Source of the DNA: Chlorops oryzae
Lineage: Eukaryota; Arthropoda; Insecta; Diptera; Chloropidae
Length of the DNA: 64,000 bases
Direction of reading: 5' to 3'
NCBI GenBank assembly: GCA_020466095.1
Contig: CM035806.1
Coordinates: forward strand, 119,500,421-119,564,420
Below are positions 36,255-46,232 of the stretch, piece by piece. Below the pieces are notes generated by a model that made no database searches, was not told where the DNA came from, and saw nothing but the letters and a program-made list of their open reading frames with translations. The position numbers and the translations under genes were made by a program. Within the stretch, counting starts at the first letter, position 1, and every line of letters starts with the position of its first letter.

Positions 36255-38017
36255 CCCAACTAGCAAAATAGTACCAAAATTGGTAATTTCTTACCTATTT
36301 TAGGGCAGAATATTTCTTTGCCCTGCCCTAAATAGGGCATAATTACGTCCGTACGACGTCCATTCGACGTAAGTGGGTAATAGAATGGAAGTCGTTTGGC
36401 GGTAATAATAGGGCATAATAGGGCATTTCGTCTTTAAAGTTAGGGCATTGAGAAGGCAGTTCGACCAAAATTAGGTCGAAACAAAGTCGAAATTACCAAA
36501 TTCTAACCTAAATTGGGCACAGAATGAAATGAAAAGAACGAGACGAAAACGAACGCAAAAGGAAACGACAAAAAGTGAGAGAGATATATAAATAGAGAAT
36601 ATCTTATTCAGTCATACGTATTACTTCAATTCAACAATGAGGGAAAGATTTTCTATTAAGTATGTCTTATGAAATGAATAATAAATAAAATGTGGACTTG
36701 ATTAAAAAATATTTTGCGATTCATAAAACCTTAATGTATATGCGAGCTTGGATTTATGGTGAAAGTGCTCCTTGTACTTCTTCATTTTTCAGGGGCCATC
36801 TCATTGATGTGAATAAAATAAATTTTTGTTAAAAAAAATTATTTTTCGTATAGAAAAAACAGATGCAGAAGAAGAATTCGCAATCCGCCATTCGAAAGAC
36901 ATGGCGGAACATAAAATTGGGCCACAAAGTCGAGTTTCCTTTATTTCCTAACCTAATAGGGAAAATTGACTTTCAACTCTCGACCTATAAGTCGCATTTC
37001 CCTAATTAAGTATTTGTGCCTTCAAAGTCATGTTTCTTATAATAGCTTCTGCCCTAAAATGGCTTTTATAGTTAATTTTCCTTAAATTATCCCTGTTAAG
37101 GAATTTATTACTTATTTTTGCTCTAATAAGGCATTTAAACTTTTTTTTGCGACAGCCACTCACATGTATTGCTTACGCTCTTGCCTCAGTTTGACGGAAG
37201 CAGCCGAGCATGCAACATCGAGGGCGGGCATGCGGAAATTTATAGATTTTTCCGTCAATTTCAGCTCTTTTATGCTACTTCCAGCTTTCATTTGCGTTGC
37301 TTTCTGTTTTCAGTTGTTTGTGATTTTAGCAGTAATTGTTTAAGTTGGTGTTAGGAATAAATTTAATGTATAAAGTCGTGGCCATAATTAAAACTCGCCG
37401 TGCTTCTTCGCGTTTAGAGTATGAATATGTTCCTCGCAATTGGGAACAAAATGGAATTTTATTCTGGCCGAATAAAAATGAATTAATTAAAACGCACACT
37501 TCTTATGCCCTCAACGGTGCTTTACATAATGGTCCTTTTAGGTCAAAATAGGGCATACGTTTTGTTTTAGCTTTGTGTTTTTCCTTCAGAGGCATTTCGA
37601 CTTAAAAGTCGAATAATCAAGGCGTTCCGACTTACAGGTCAGAAAGGCAACAAAACTAGTAATTTTTTTTGACCTAATATCGCCGTAAAAGTCGAACGGA
37701 CTTAATAGTCGAAATTAAGTCAAAAATTTGGTCCATATGCCTTAAAAAACTTACCTAATCTGGAAATCAAAGTTAAGGCACTATTAGGGCATTTAAGAGG
37801 GACTGTATTACTTATTTTCCACTTAAAATATTCTTTAAAGTCACATTGACTTTTAAGCCCTAACATAGGTCGAAAATAGGTAATTTTGACCTTGTAAAAC
37901 TTAATTTGAAGTTAGGGCATTTTTAAGGCAGAAATTAAGTCAAAAATAGGTAAAATATAACCAAAATAGGTCGAATGGACCTAACGCTGGTTATATTTCC
38001 CTATTTTGCTTGTTGGG
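36255..38017. mobile_element. Unclassified DNA element with CCCAAC ends
   Basis: Ends CCCAACTAGCAAAATAG and, read inward from the right, CCCAACAAGCAAAATAG. HINE-1 gives the empty site and implies a 2-bp duplication (AG), though 0-3 bp readings are possible. The outer 300-500 bp on each side are packed with short words: tagggcat, gccctaaaat, ttaggtcgaa and gacttaaaagtc. A possible exon is at 37366-37551. I could not place it in a known superfamily. Confidence 0.65.
37366..37551 (+). CDS. Possible N-terminal exon in the CCCAAC element
   Basis: 61 codons from ATG. The segment MYKVVAIIKTRRAS followed by YVPRNWEQNGILFWP resembles the short domain (hydrophobic VV...., then VPxxWxxxxxxxWP) often found at the N-terminus of insect transposon-derived proteins. 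No catalytic region follows, so this may be a leftover from the autonomous parent. Weak but not random-looking. Confidence 0.35.
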   Translation: MYKVVAIIKTRRASSRLEYEYVPRNWEQNGILFWPNKNELIKTHTSYALNGALHNGPFRSK

Positions 38018-38304
38018 AGGGTCTGTCACAAAAATCCCAAAAATGCCTCAAAAGCGGACTTTATTGAAATATTTCAATGAAACTTAGAATTTAAGCGTAT
38101 ATATAAGGGTCCGATTAGAATCCCAAAAAAATGGAAAAATTGGGCGTGGCAAATGGGCGGTTTTTATAAAGAAATTTAACAAAAGTCATTATATGGGCCC
38201 AATATGTCCTTAAACACCTCTTGATATTAAAAATTATTCGGACATAAGTGTCTGTGTCGGGTATTCTATTGTCAGGCTCGCCTGACTATAACACCCTTAC
38301 TTGT

Positions 38305-38650
38305 TTTTTTTGTGCGGGTGGGGCGTGTGGAATCCATCAGTAAGGACGTCGCCATACCGGTGTGCCGGACTCCTACCAGCCAAACCACCATACCCCTTTC
38401 CTCTCCATGGACTTATTCCTCCCCGGAGGTAACTTTTTTCAGTGTAGTGACGCTATTAAGGCGAAATTAGGAAAAGTAAAGATGAGGAAAGAAAGAACAA
38501 TAAAAAGCACACATTTTATGCTGAAAACAACAACAATTGCTTTTGCACAGATTCCGTTATGTGCTTTTGTTTGTTTTTTGAGGTGTCCATGGAATTAGCC
38601 GAGTTCAAAGTTTAATAAGAAAAACGTTAATTTTATTGCAAGAAAATAAC
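38305..38650. other. GC-richer unassigned stretch
   Basis: Contains gacgtcgccataccggtgtg and surrounding sequence that looks like part of an older transposon; no frame or ends recognised. Confidence 0.35.
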
Positions 38651-38670
38651 AAACGAAAAAGTTTTATTAG

Positions 38671-38960
38671 CTAATAGGTAGAAGCTCCTCCCTTTTTTGC
38701 GATCAATTCGAAAATGCGATTTGGCATGCTGTCCATCAAGGATTTTAGAGTGGTTTCTTCGAGGGACTCCCAAGCCTCCAATATTGATATTTTCAGCTCT
38801 GCAACGGTATCGTATTGTTTGTTATTGTTATAAATTCTGCGAACAAGCAGTCCCCACACATTTTCAATAGGGCTCATATCAGGAGAGCAGGCTGGCCAGC
38901 CAATAGTTTCCACATTATTGGAATATATTGTTGGATGAAAATATATATGCAATAAAATAT
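38671..38960 (-). pseudogene. Tc1-like transposase C-terminal fragment
   Basis: The minus-strand frame contains GWPACSPDMSPIENVWGLL, the third catalytic motif of Tc1 transposases (SPDxxPIE), then a typical C-terminus ending MDSMPNRIFELIAKKGGAS...TY and a stop at 38671. The region coding for the first two catalytic aspartates is missing; upstream sequence in this frame is unrelated. Confidence 0.8.
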
Positions 38961-39055
38961 GAAAATAAAACATGAAATCAAATCGCAATATTTTGTGCAA
39001 CAAATCGCTATCGCTATACCTCTTTCGCTAATTTTTATTGTATATAATTATATAT

Positions 39056-39258
39056 GGGCATTTCTACACGGACGCGACACTAACGTGCGTAATTTTTAAG
39101 TCTTGAATAAAAGAATGCGGTAAATAGTTATTTTGTTTCTACATACTTTCGTGCAGTTGATACGGATTTTTAATATTTTTCAAAATTTCTATAAATATCC
39201 AAAAGGCAATTGGATATATACGGACGCGACGAAAAGTTTACTTTTTCTGGAAATGCCC
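39056..39258. mobile_element. Small MITE, GGGCATTTC ends
   Basis: Begins GGGCATTTCTACACGGACGC and ends ...GGAAATGCCC, in a TATA-rich target (tatat / atata flanks). An internal cggacgcgac word is present near both ends. 203 bp. Confidence 0.6.
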
Positions 39259-39608
39259 ATATATAATATGTTGGCAAGCGGAATCCTTACTTGCTGTTTT
39301 GTTAAAAATTCTCAATCCGATTAATAGTTAATTGTGAGCCATTTACTCTACAAAATATAAATGAGCCCGCGCAAAAATGAATATTTGGATAACGTCCAAC
39401 ATGCCGTATAAGTGATGCCTCTGTATGCGCACGTCTAGTGCAGCATATCAGTACTGAGAGTGTCTATACCCTTCAGTACAGAAAGTGGCGATTGCCCTAT
39501 TTTAGCTAACTATTTCGGTACCCACTCCTAAGTAGCTATATCAGCACCCCAAGGTAGTGTCTTATGTAAGCTATAGTTTATATAACATATTTGGCACGCG
39601 TGAGTCAT

Positions 39609-39682
39609 GTGACTTCGTGGTGTAGCGTAAAGCATTTGTGCTTAAGAGCTTGGAGGTTCGAGTTCAATCCCCAGCGCTGACG
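39609..39682 (+). ncRNA. tRNA-like unit 1 (in MITE A)
   Basis: Box A-like tgtagcgtaaagca at 39622-39635 and box B-like gagttcaatcc at 39660-39670 at tRNA spacing. A cttaaga stretch sits where an anticodon loop would be (would read TAA). T- and acceptor stems pair poorly, so this is a tRNA-derived sequence rather than a working tRNA. Confidence 0.5.
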
Positions 39683-39980
39683 AAAAAATTTGGAGAAATG
39701 GTAAAATTCGAAAAATGCGAAAAACTTTGAAGTGAAAGCAATTTATCGGTCAACTTTGTCCTGGATTTGTCATGGTGTATTTAGAATTTCGTGCCCGTCA
39801 ACTCGTAAAAAAAATTGATAGCAATTTCGAAATTATCGTTTTTATTTTAATTTATTATTTTTTAAGGTTAAGGGGATCTCTCTAGTGCTGTCAGAAACGA
39901 AAAAGCACCTCGGAAAATTTCTGATACATTTTATTTCTGGCAGAGCAGGGAAAACCACCTTAAAAAAAAAAAAAAAAAAA

Positions 39981-40055
39981 CTTTCCAGCGGGACTCGAAC
40001 CAGAAACCTTCCGATTGCGAGGCGAATGTCCTACACTCTAAGCTACGACAGCTCG
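39981..40055 (-). ncRNA. tRNA-like unit 2 (in MITE A)
   Basis: On the minus strand: box A tagcttagagtg, a putative anticodon loop ctcgcaa with a mostly paired stem, box B ggttcgagtcc (plus 39991-40001). Right after it the minus strand runs into T18 (plus-strand A-run 39963-39980), a strong Pol III terminator. The T stem is only partly paired. Confidence 0.55.
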
Positions 40056-41981
40056 AAGTTCTGCGACTCCTATTGACGTAATACATGAAATCCATTGAAA
40101 ACACATTCCTTGGCAGGTGAAAGAAACGCAAAAAGTGATGGCTGGAACTACAGATTTCACTAGCTAAAGGTAAGCGAAGCGGTGGCGATTGCCTACCGCC
40201 TAGGACATCGCCGTGTTAAATTCTCCGCTGAAAAACATTCAAAGTAGATTGACGAGGAACTACGCCCCACATACCGGTAGCTAGCGATTTCGTTAGCTCG
40301 GAAGTAGTTCCGCGTACTGAAGGGTATGGCAAAGTCGGGCAAACTAACACCGACATACTTGCGTTTGTGTTGGTAGCGACGTGACAAATGCACTGAGAGA
40401 ATAGCTCACCTTACATATGAAAGACATTATATTATTTTGTTAATTTTTTTTTTTTTGTAATTTTTTACTTTGGGTTTGATTTAATTGTTTTGTTTAGCAA
40501 AAAGGAGTATTTCTTCCAAGTCGACTGTTTGCTCACAATTTTTGATACGTATCAGATCCTGAAGGTGAGCATCTGACATGTTATGTCTATATTTACTTTT
40601 TATAAATTTTCGACTAGAAAAGGTTGACTCGCATATATACGTCGATCCAAACATGGAATAAAGTTTGAAAATTTCATTTTTTATTTTTGGATATTTAGTA
40701 CAATCAACATTTTTCCAAAACTGTAGTCCGCTGTCGAGAGGTAAAGTTAGATCTACCTTCAATTTTTCCAGCTCCCCTTGCAATTCCAAGTGTTGTTCTT
40801 TTAAGTCACAATTAAATGGATTATTGTGGAGTTCTATGAGATTTTTAATTTTTTCGAAATCCTTAAATCTTAGCAGATAATTTTCTTGCAATGTTTCTAA
40901 GACAGCGCAAAAGTCATCGAATTTCACGGATTCTGGGAATTTCTGTGCTATTTCTAAAGTTTTAGGAAAGTTCGAAATATCTCTGTTTTTTAGCTGAACT
41001 ATCAAAATATTAATTTTCCTGTGGAACGCGGTTACAGACAGATATAAATTAAATATATATTTGTCTTTTCCTTGAAGAGACAGGTTCAGCTGGTTGAAAT
41101 AGTTGGTGATGTCGCAAAGAAAACTTAATTGGGAAAGGAATTCGGGAGAGTTAAATGATTGTAGAAGTTCCACAGCTAAATTTTCTTCTTCAAGAAATGC
41201 TACGACTTCGTTACGCAAATCAAATAATCTTTCAAGACTTCTCCCTCTGCTCAACCACCTTACCACAGTATAAAGAAGTAAATCCCCATAATCTGCCATC
41301 ATCTCTTCGAGAAAAGTCTTAAAGCGACGATGGTTCAAAGCGTTATGACCTCCTCTTATTTTATTTATAATTTTTTGACAAATGTCCATTACATTTTTAA
41401 TATTAGCAGCTTTGCACAGAAGAGCTTGTTGGTGTATGATGCAGTGGAACGAAGTAACGTCTATTTGATTTTTTATCATATGACTAATTAGACCTTTATT
41501 CCTTCCAACCATCACCTTTGCGCCATCTGTGCAAATCGAGCATAATTTCCCCTTAGGAGCAAAAGATAGCACATGTTCTGATACAGCGTCATATAGAACT
41601 TTTCCATACACGTTAGAATGCAGAGAGACAACATTTAAAACTTCATGAATCATACACCGAGAGAAAAAGGTAGTTATATTAACTGAAAAAGCAGGTTAAA
41701 ATAACCGAGTTCACCGTTAATTCTTAGCTTATGTGTAGTAGCGGTCAATTCAACAGTACAAACACAGTCAATAAGGATATAACTACCTGATGGTTGACAT
41801 AACTGTCTCGCGGTTAAATCAACTGTCACCAGCGACTGGGAAAAAAAAATTTATTTTTTGCTTTGACTTTTTTTTACCTTCTTTTATTAATATTTTTTTT
41901 TTTTTTATTAAATTATTATATTTTTTCTTTATTTGTTTGTTTCTATTTAAATCTTTTTCTCTTTCATCTCTTTAAATTTTC

Positions 41982-42056
41982 TCGCCTCGGCCGAGCCTTG
42001 AACCGCAGACCTCCACTTCGCTGGGCGAACGTCTTAACCATTACGCTAAACGAACG
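41982..42056 (-). ncRNA. tRNA-like unit 3 (in MITE B)
   Basis: Minus strand: box A tttagcgtaatggtt (plus 42037-42051) and box B ggttcaaggctc (plus 41993-42004). Pairing of the anticodon and T stems is weak; a pyrimidine-rich AT stretch follows. tRNA-derived, function unlikely. Confidence 0.45.
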
Positions 42057-42249
42057 AATTTAATTTGTTGGTCAAAACGCTCACTTGAGCTTATGGTTGC
42101 AAAATTTTTTGCTTGAAAATGAACCATTAAAAAAAATTAAATAAATTAAAATCTTAAAAATTTAGGAGAAAATTTTTGCCTTAAAAAACAACTACACTCT
42201 GAACAAAAAAAAAAAACTGTAATTAAAAAAAAAAAATCCAGAAAAATTC

Positions 42250-42328
42250 CCGCCGCCAGCAGGGATAGAACCCCGAATCTCACGACGGTCAACTCACAGC
42301 TTAAACAACTGAGCTATTGAAAACTCCG
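42250..42328 (-). ncRNA. tRNA-like unit 4 (in MITE B)
   Basis: Minus strand: box A tagctcagttgtttaag (plus 42300-42316) and box B gggttctatccct (plus 42261-42273). Downstream on the minus strand are T12-type runs (plus A-runs at about 42196-42235), a possible Pol III stop. Confidence 0.5.
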
Positions 42329-43675
42329 CAGACGGTTGATCAGAATGCGAACTTATACGTCTAAGTGAACGAAAGCGAATTTGAACATAAAAAGTGACTA
42401 TTTTTCAACTGTTGATTTGACTTCCTTTTTCAGTGCATTTAACGGGGAATACAGTTAATTTGACCACTCTTACTTTAACTGTTCTAAGTGGTTGATTTAA
42501 CAGTTCTTATTTCTCTCGGTGTAGCAAAATTTTCATCAACTGTTCGAACACAAATAAGCAATTGACAAGTATCCCTTATATCTGTACTTTCATCCAAACA
42601 GATTGAAAAATATTTACAGTTTAATATTCTTTGTTTAGTATTGAAGTATAAAAACGCAGATATCTCTTCAGTTCGACAGACAAGTGTTCTTCTTGACAAA
42701 TGAATTGAGTCTAATATGTCAATAACATGTTTCAATCGCTCGTTAAAGCAATTGAAAACATCTTTACACAACTCCTTAAAAAAATTCCATCTTCAAACGG
42801 ACGACCTCGTTTGGCCAAAGCTAAGGCAACAACGTACGAAGCCGTTTCTTTTTGGTCGTTTAACTTCACGTCTGGTGACAGTGAGTCATTTAAAAACATT
42901 TCCAAGAAAGGTTTTTTTAATGTCAGAATCAAAGTTTTTCTATCATCTCCCTGTATAGCATTAAATGCATTATGGCAAGAAGAATAATGCCTATTCAAAT
43001 AATACCTTACGCAGCATGAGACTGAAAAATTTTTGCTATTCACGCATATGCTGTGTGTGCCTGGCTGCGCTGTCGGCGTCGCCCGGCGGGATAGCTCGCG
43101 CCCGACGCTGCTATATGGGCTTACGTTTTTGTTAATCGCTCCTAAAACTACCTTTTGATTTTGATAAAATTTTTTTTAGTTAAAGGTCATACTCAGAGGG
43201 ATTTTTTTAGAATTAGCGAGAAAGTGGCGCGAAAACGGGAATACACTGAAAAATTTTTTTAAATTTTAATTTTCTCTTTTGTGAAAGTTTTTTTCTCAGT
43301 GTAAAATTTAAAAAAAAAAATTTTTAATTTTCCGTTTTACAAGCTATCAGTAGCCATTTGTTTCATCTTCTTATCTTAATTCGTTTTTGAGATATAAAAT
43401 TTTGAAAAAGGGCTTAATAAAAAGGGTTTTGTAAGGATATTTCAAGGACACTGGGAAATAGAAACCTAAAAATCGGTACCTACTGTGTGTTAGGGTAGTA
43501 TCTATTCAAAAATCAACAATACCTTAAAATTCCTTTCATTGGGCCGCAGTCGGCAAGACCCTTTCAATGACATTTTGTGCAAATTTTTCTGACTGGAAAA
43601 ATTATGTAACATAGGTATAAGAAAAGTAATGAAATGAAATTTTAAAAAATTATGAAAATATAAGTATGAAGTCAT

Positions 43676-43915
43676 TTAATGCTGTGAAGAAGGAGTATGT
43701 TCAACAAAGCAATTGAGATCTATATCGCTCTGGTAGCATTTGATGGGAAGAAAATTTTGAAGGTGTTTATTTGTCAGTTTACTTCTATGACGTGTTTCAA
43801 TTAGTTTGAGGAAGGAGAAGGAACTTTCACATAAGTAAGTGGTGCCAAACATCGACAGAAATTTGTGCATAGCTTTCTTTGTTTGACCATACTTTCCTTC
43901 GTCAATATTTTTCCA
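43676..43915 (-). pseudogene. hAT transposase C-terminal relic
   Basis: Minus-strand MFGTTYLCESSFSFLKLIE plus TNKHLQNFLPI is a hAT dimerisation segment of the same GTF2IRD2-like group; upstream codons (NIDEGKYGQTKKAM) extend it to about 43915. A second, older copy; no ends found. Confidence 0.65.
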
Positions 43916-44189
43916 AAATTTAAAATTTTATTTTGTAGTGGAATATCATATTTAGTAGCGCCAAATTTCCATTCTGCTGTGCAACAAGTATTTTGAAAAA
44001 ACGTCCGTTTCGCTATTATAGTACTATTGAAGGAAAGAATTTGCCAGTCGCGACTCGCCGTGCTCATATTTTAGCGTGTACTAGCACAAAACCAACAAGC
44101 GTACGAAAAAAAAGAGCGTCAGTTGTGCTGCTCTCTCGCATTCTATCGAAATTTAAAAAAACAGCTTTCGAACTCACACGTACACGCTG

Positions 44190-45152
44190 CAGTGCTGTCG
44201 GAATTACTACAATTGTAGTATTTTACTACAATTTCATCACCCTTACTACTATACTACTAAATTTGAAATATTACTACATTTCTCTAAAAGTGCAGATCTG
44301 TATAGTAACATAGTTTACAAGTATCCGTTATAAATTTTTTCTCAAAAATGAAAAAAGACTGTTTTTTTTTTTTAATTTCGTAAAATTTACTCGGATACAG
44401 TAGTAACATTCCTGATCCATCCAGGAAATAGTTTTTAAGAGAAGTGCATTCGTTAAATATTACATTTCCAACTAGGAGTGTCACGGATGTGGTTTTTTTT
44501 ACATCCGCGGATGCAGATGCGGATGCGGATTTTAAAAACTCACATCCGCGGATGCGGATGCGGATATGGTTGTTACTACGAAATGAAACTTTTATGAAAA
44601 CAACATATAATGGAAGTAATTTTATATAAAATATATCAAGACTGAAGACAAGAATGACGGTTTAAAGGGCAACAAATATGTCAATTTGTATTGTAATACA
44701 TTTTGTCTCTTTCTGTTTTCTTGCACGGCGCTCACACGTATAACACATGCTTGGAATACATCCCATTTCAATACATGAGAAAAAAAGAGAAGCAATCATT
44801 GTTTTGGAATATTAAAAATATAACCCTTTCTTTTCTTCGCATGCCTTTTTCTACTTACTTACAAATTGTTTCAAAAAATGTTTTCATACGTGTGAATGCC
44901 GAGTCAAAATCAACTGTTTTTATAAAAACTGTGGCACACGTACATCCGCATGAGCTCCGCATCGATGAATGCGGATGCGGATGTTAAAATTCGTGTGGAA
45001 GCTCCGCACTTGCGGATGCGGATGCGAATATTCGCAACACCCCTGTTTCAACCCATTTTATTTGATTTTCTAAAAGTACTACAAAATGTCCCAAAATACT
45101 ACTAAAACAAGCAAGCTATACTACTAAACGAAAATTGAAAACGACAGCACTG
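44190..45152. mobile_element. Non-autonomous hAT, CAGTGCTGTCGG family, copy 1
   Basis: Ends CAGTGCTGTCGG and ...CGACAGCACTG with an exact 8-bp duplication ACACGCTG (44182-44189, 45153-45160). Subterminal tactac/tagtag words near both ends. Contains another hAT-like MITE (44472-45045). Second copy at 56443-56984. Confidence 0.88.
44472..45045. mobile_element. Nested hAT-like MITE rich in GGATGC repeats
   Basis: Left end CTAGGAGTGTCACGGATG; right end read inward CAGGGGTGTTGCGAATATTC. Flanks atttccaa / tttcaacc are only roughly similar, so the duplication is uncertain. Short tandem (ggatgc)n runs in both orientations near both ends (44515-44570, 44970-45030). Confidence 0.6.
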
Positions 45153-45160
45153 ACACGCTG

Positions 45161-45716
45161 TCGATGTGAAAGCTATAAAACAGCTTTTGAATGTCGCTTA
45201 TGGACGTTTAACGTTCTATGTTGGAGTGACACACTACCCAGCAAACATTTACCCTTACTAATCAATTGGAAGTAATTTGCGCCCGCAAACAAAAAGCTTG
45301 GATCCAAGTGTTGGAATTTATTTGGAATTCAAGTGTAAATAACCAAAACGGCTCCCTTTTTATTCAATTAGATTTGAGATTGGAAAACATATAAATCCAA
45401 GCATTCGAATTAAATACACTGTGCTAGTTTTTAGGACAAACAAATTTGTTCATCGTGCAAACCGGCGCAGTCGGGTCATGCTCGATCCCCCGAGTACAAC
45501 AGTACCAAGCACTAGGCTAGGTTAGCTCGAGTTTGCGAAATATAATATTCAACATTTTTTGCCAACATTTCACTGTTAATTTTTCAGTTATATTTTTTCA
45601 ATTTTAAAGGCTTTGGACGCTCTTTTGAAGTTGGTTAAGTAAACCAGATGAAACATAAGTATCATTTAACTCAATTAATTCAATTTACTCAATCAAAGGC
45701 ACGTTCTATTTTTGTT
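45161..45716. other. Unassigned stretch
   Basis: No element ends or coding sequence recognised between the hAT MITE and HINE-3. Confidence 0.4.
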
Positions 45717-45853
45717 TTTATACCCTGCAGTAAATGCGGGGCAAATTGACCCCTGCGTCAACACTGTCATTCTATAGACATGGTCAACGAGGAGGTCCAC
45801 AGTTCAATTTTCTTGAGCATTCATGTTATGAATTTGCTGCACGAGAATCAGAA

Positions 45854-45925
45854 GGCTCCGTAGCGTAATGGTTAGCATGTCCGATCATCAATCCGAAGGC
45901 TCGTGTTCGAATCCCAGGGCAGGCG
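45854..45925 (+). ncRNA. tRNA-like unit 5 (in MITE C)
   Basis: Box A tagcgtaatggttagca at 45861-45877 and box B tgttcgaatcc at 45904-45914. A putative anticodon stem tccga/tccga pairs at four of five positions around tcatcaa, but lacks the usual T at position 33. The acceptor stem is poor. tRNA-derived. Confidence 0.55.
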
Positions 45926-46149
45926 AGAAAAAGTGAGAAACTGTAAAATTTGGAGGACTATATTCTTATGGGTTGAGAAGAGAGAAAAAAAAGTTTCCAT
46001 TCTGAATTCTCGTGAATGCTTTCACGAAAATTCGCATGAATTATATTTTCAATAACTGAATTTTTCCAATTTATTCGCAAAAATACATTTTTTTTAAAGC
46101 CTGTAGATACCATTAATATTATCCACTTAACAAAAAAAAAAAAAAAATT

Positions 46150-46232
46150 GGCACCCGCCCGAGCGAGATTTGAACACGGGTCTCCAGGTCGCTAGGCCAG
46201 ACTCTTCACACTGAGCCATCCGAGCACTGTGC
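46150..46232 (-). ncRNA. tRNA-like unit 6 (in MITE C)
   Basis: Minus strand: box A tggctcagtgtg (plus 46207-46218) and box B gtgttcaaatctc (plus 46166-46178). A loop ctagcga with a four-of-five paired stem would give anticodon AGC. Followed on the minus strand by T16 (plus A-run 46132-46147), a strong Pol III terminator. Confidence 0.55.

Larger units (their letters stand above)
35703..38304. mobile_element. HINE-2: Helentron-derived element with an insertion
   Basis: Same head (TATACCCGACACACTCTG) and tail (caggctcgcctg hairpin, TTACTTGT) as HINE-1 and clearly the same family; the microsatellite is shorter. It is longer only because of the 1.76 kb element at 36255-38017, which sits where HINE-1 reads agtactagggtc. 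Located in the loop of the long inverted repeat. Confidence 0.8.
39469..40324. mobile_element. MITE A: TA-flanked MITE with two tRNA-like units
   Basis: Ends CCCTTCAGTAC and GTACTGAAGGG with TA on both sides (39467-39468, 40325-40326). Contains one plus-strand and one minus-strand tRNA-like unit. It is inserted in the left copy of the 8-bp duplication of the neighbouring hAT (CTA-TATGG). Same end type as MITE C (CCCTGCAGTAA). Confidence 0.75.
41655..42521. mobile_element. MITE B: TA-flanked MITE with two tRNA-like units
   Basis: Ends CACCGAGAGAAA and the perfect inverse, TA on both sides (41653-41654, 42522-42523). The interior repeats ggttaaatcaac / aactgtt words, as in the MITE at 24237. 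Contains two minus-strand tRNA-like units and several A/T homopolymer runs. Inserted in the hAT transposase gene. Confidence 0.78.
40481..43043 (-). pseudogene. hAT transposase, GTF2IRD2/ZBED-like, broken
   Basis: Reads minus from about 43043. The N-terminal part (43043-42732: FNAIQGDDRKTLILTLKKPF) is followed after a frame change by 42771-42522, with the first catalytic aspartate in FSICLDESTDI. MITE B then splits it; 41653-40481 continues with SICTDGAKVMVGRNKGL (second catalytic region), WLSRG and the C-terminal hAT dimerisation segment (MFGSTYICESTFSSRKFIKSK). Stop at 40481. These motifs match the hAT group that gave rise to GTF2IRD2 and SCAND3/ZBED-type host proteins. The BED zinc finger is missing. 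Dead because of the frame change and the MITE. Confidence 0.8.
40330..43110 (-). mobile_element. hAT transposon (GTF2IRD2-like), interrupted by MITE B
   Basis: Left end CAAAGTCGGGCAAAC; right end read inward CAGCGTCGGGCGCGAG. The 8-bp duplication CTATATGG is at 43111-43118 and, split by MITE A, at 39464-39468 plus 40327-40329. About 1.9 kb without MITE B. It landed in the right arm of the long inverted repeat. Confidence 0.8.
34405..43595. mobile_element. Putative Tc1-like element with about 0.7 kb inverted repeats
   Basis: Arm 34405-35105 is the inverse of 43595-43111 continued by 39468-39263, the right arm being split by MITE A plus a hAT. Long stretches of the arms look near-identical (for example tcccgttttcgcgcc and tatgctgcactagacgtgcg). 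The left end is TA plus CAGTGAAAAAAAAACTTG; the right end read inward starts CAGTCAGAAAAATTTG. CAGT ends next to TA and a Tc1 transposase C-terminus between the arms (38671-38960) suggest an internally deleted Tc1-like element. The link between arms and fragment is an inference. Confidence 0.55.

Noticed and set aside
39609..46232. Six functional tRNA genes
   Set aside because: Box A and B are recognisable, but acceptor and T stems pair poorly and all units lie inside MITEs, so they are listed as tRNA-like only.
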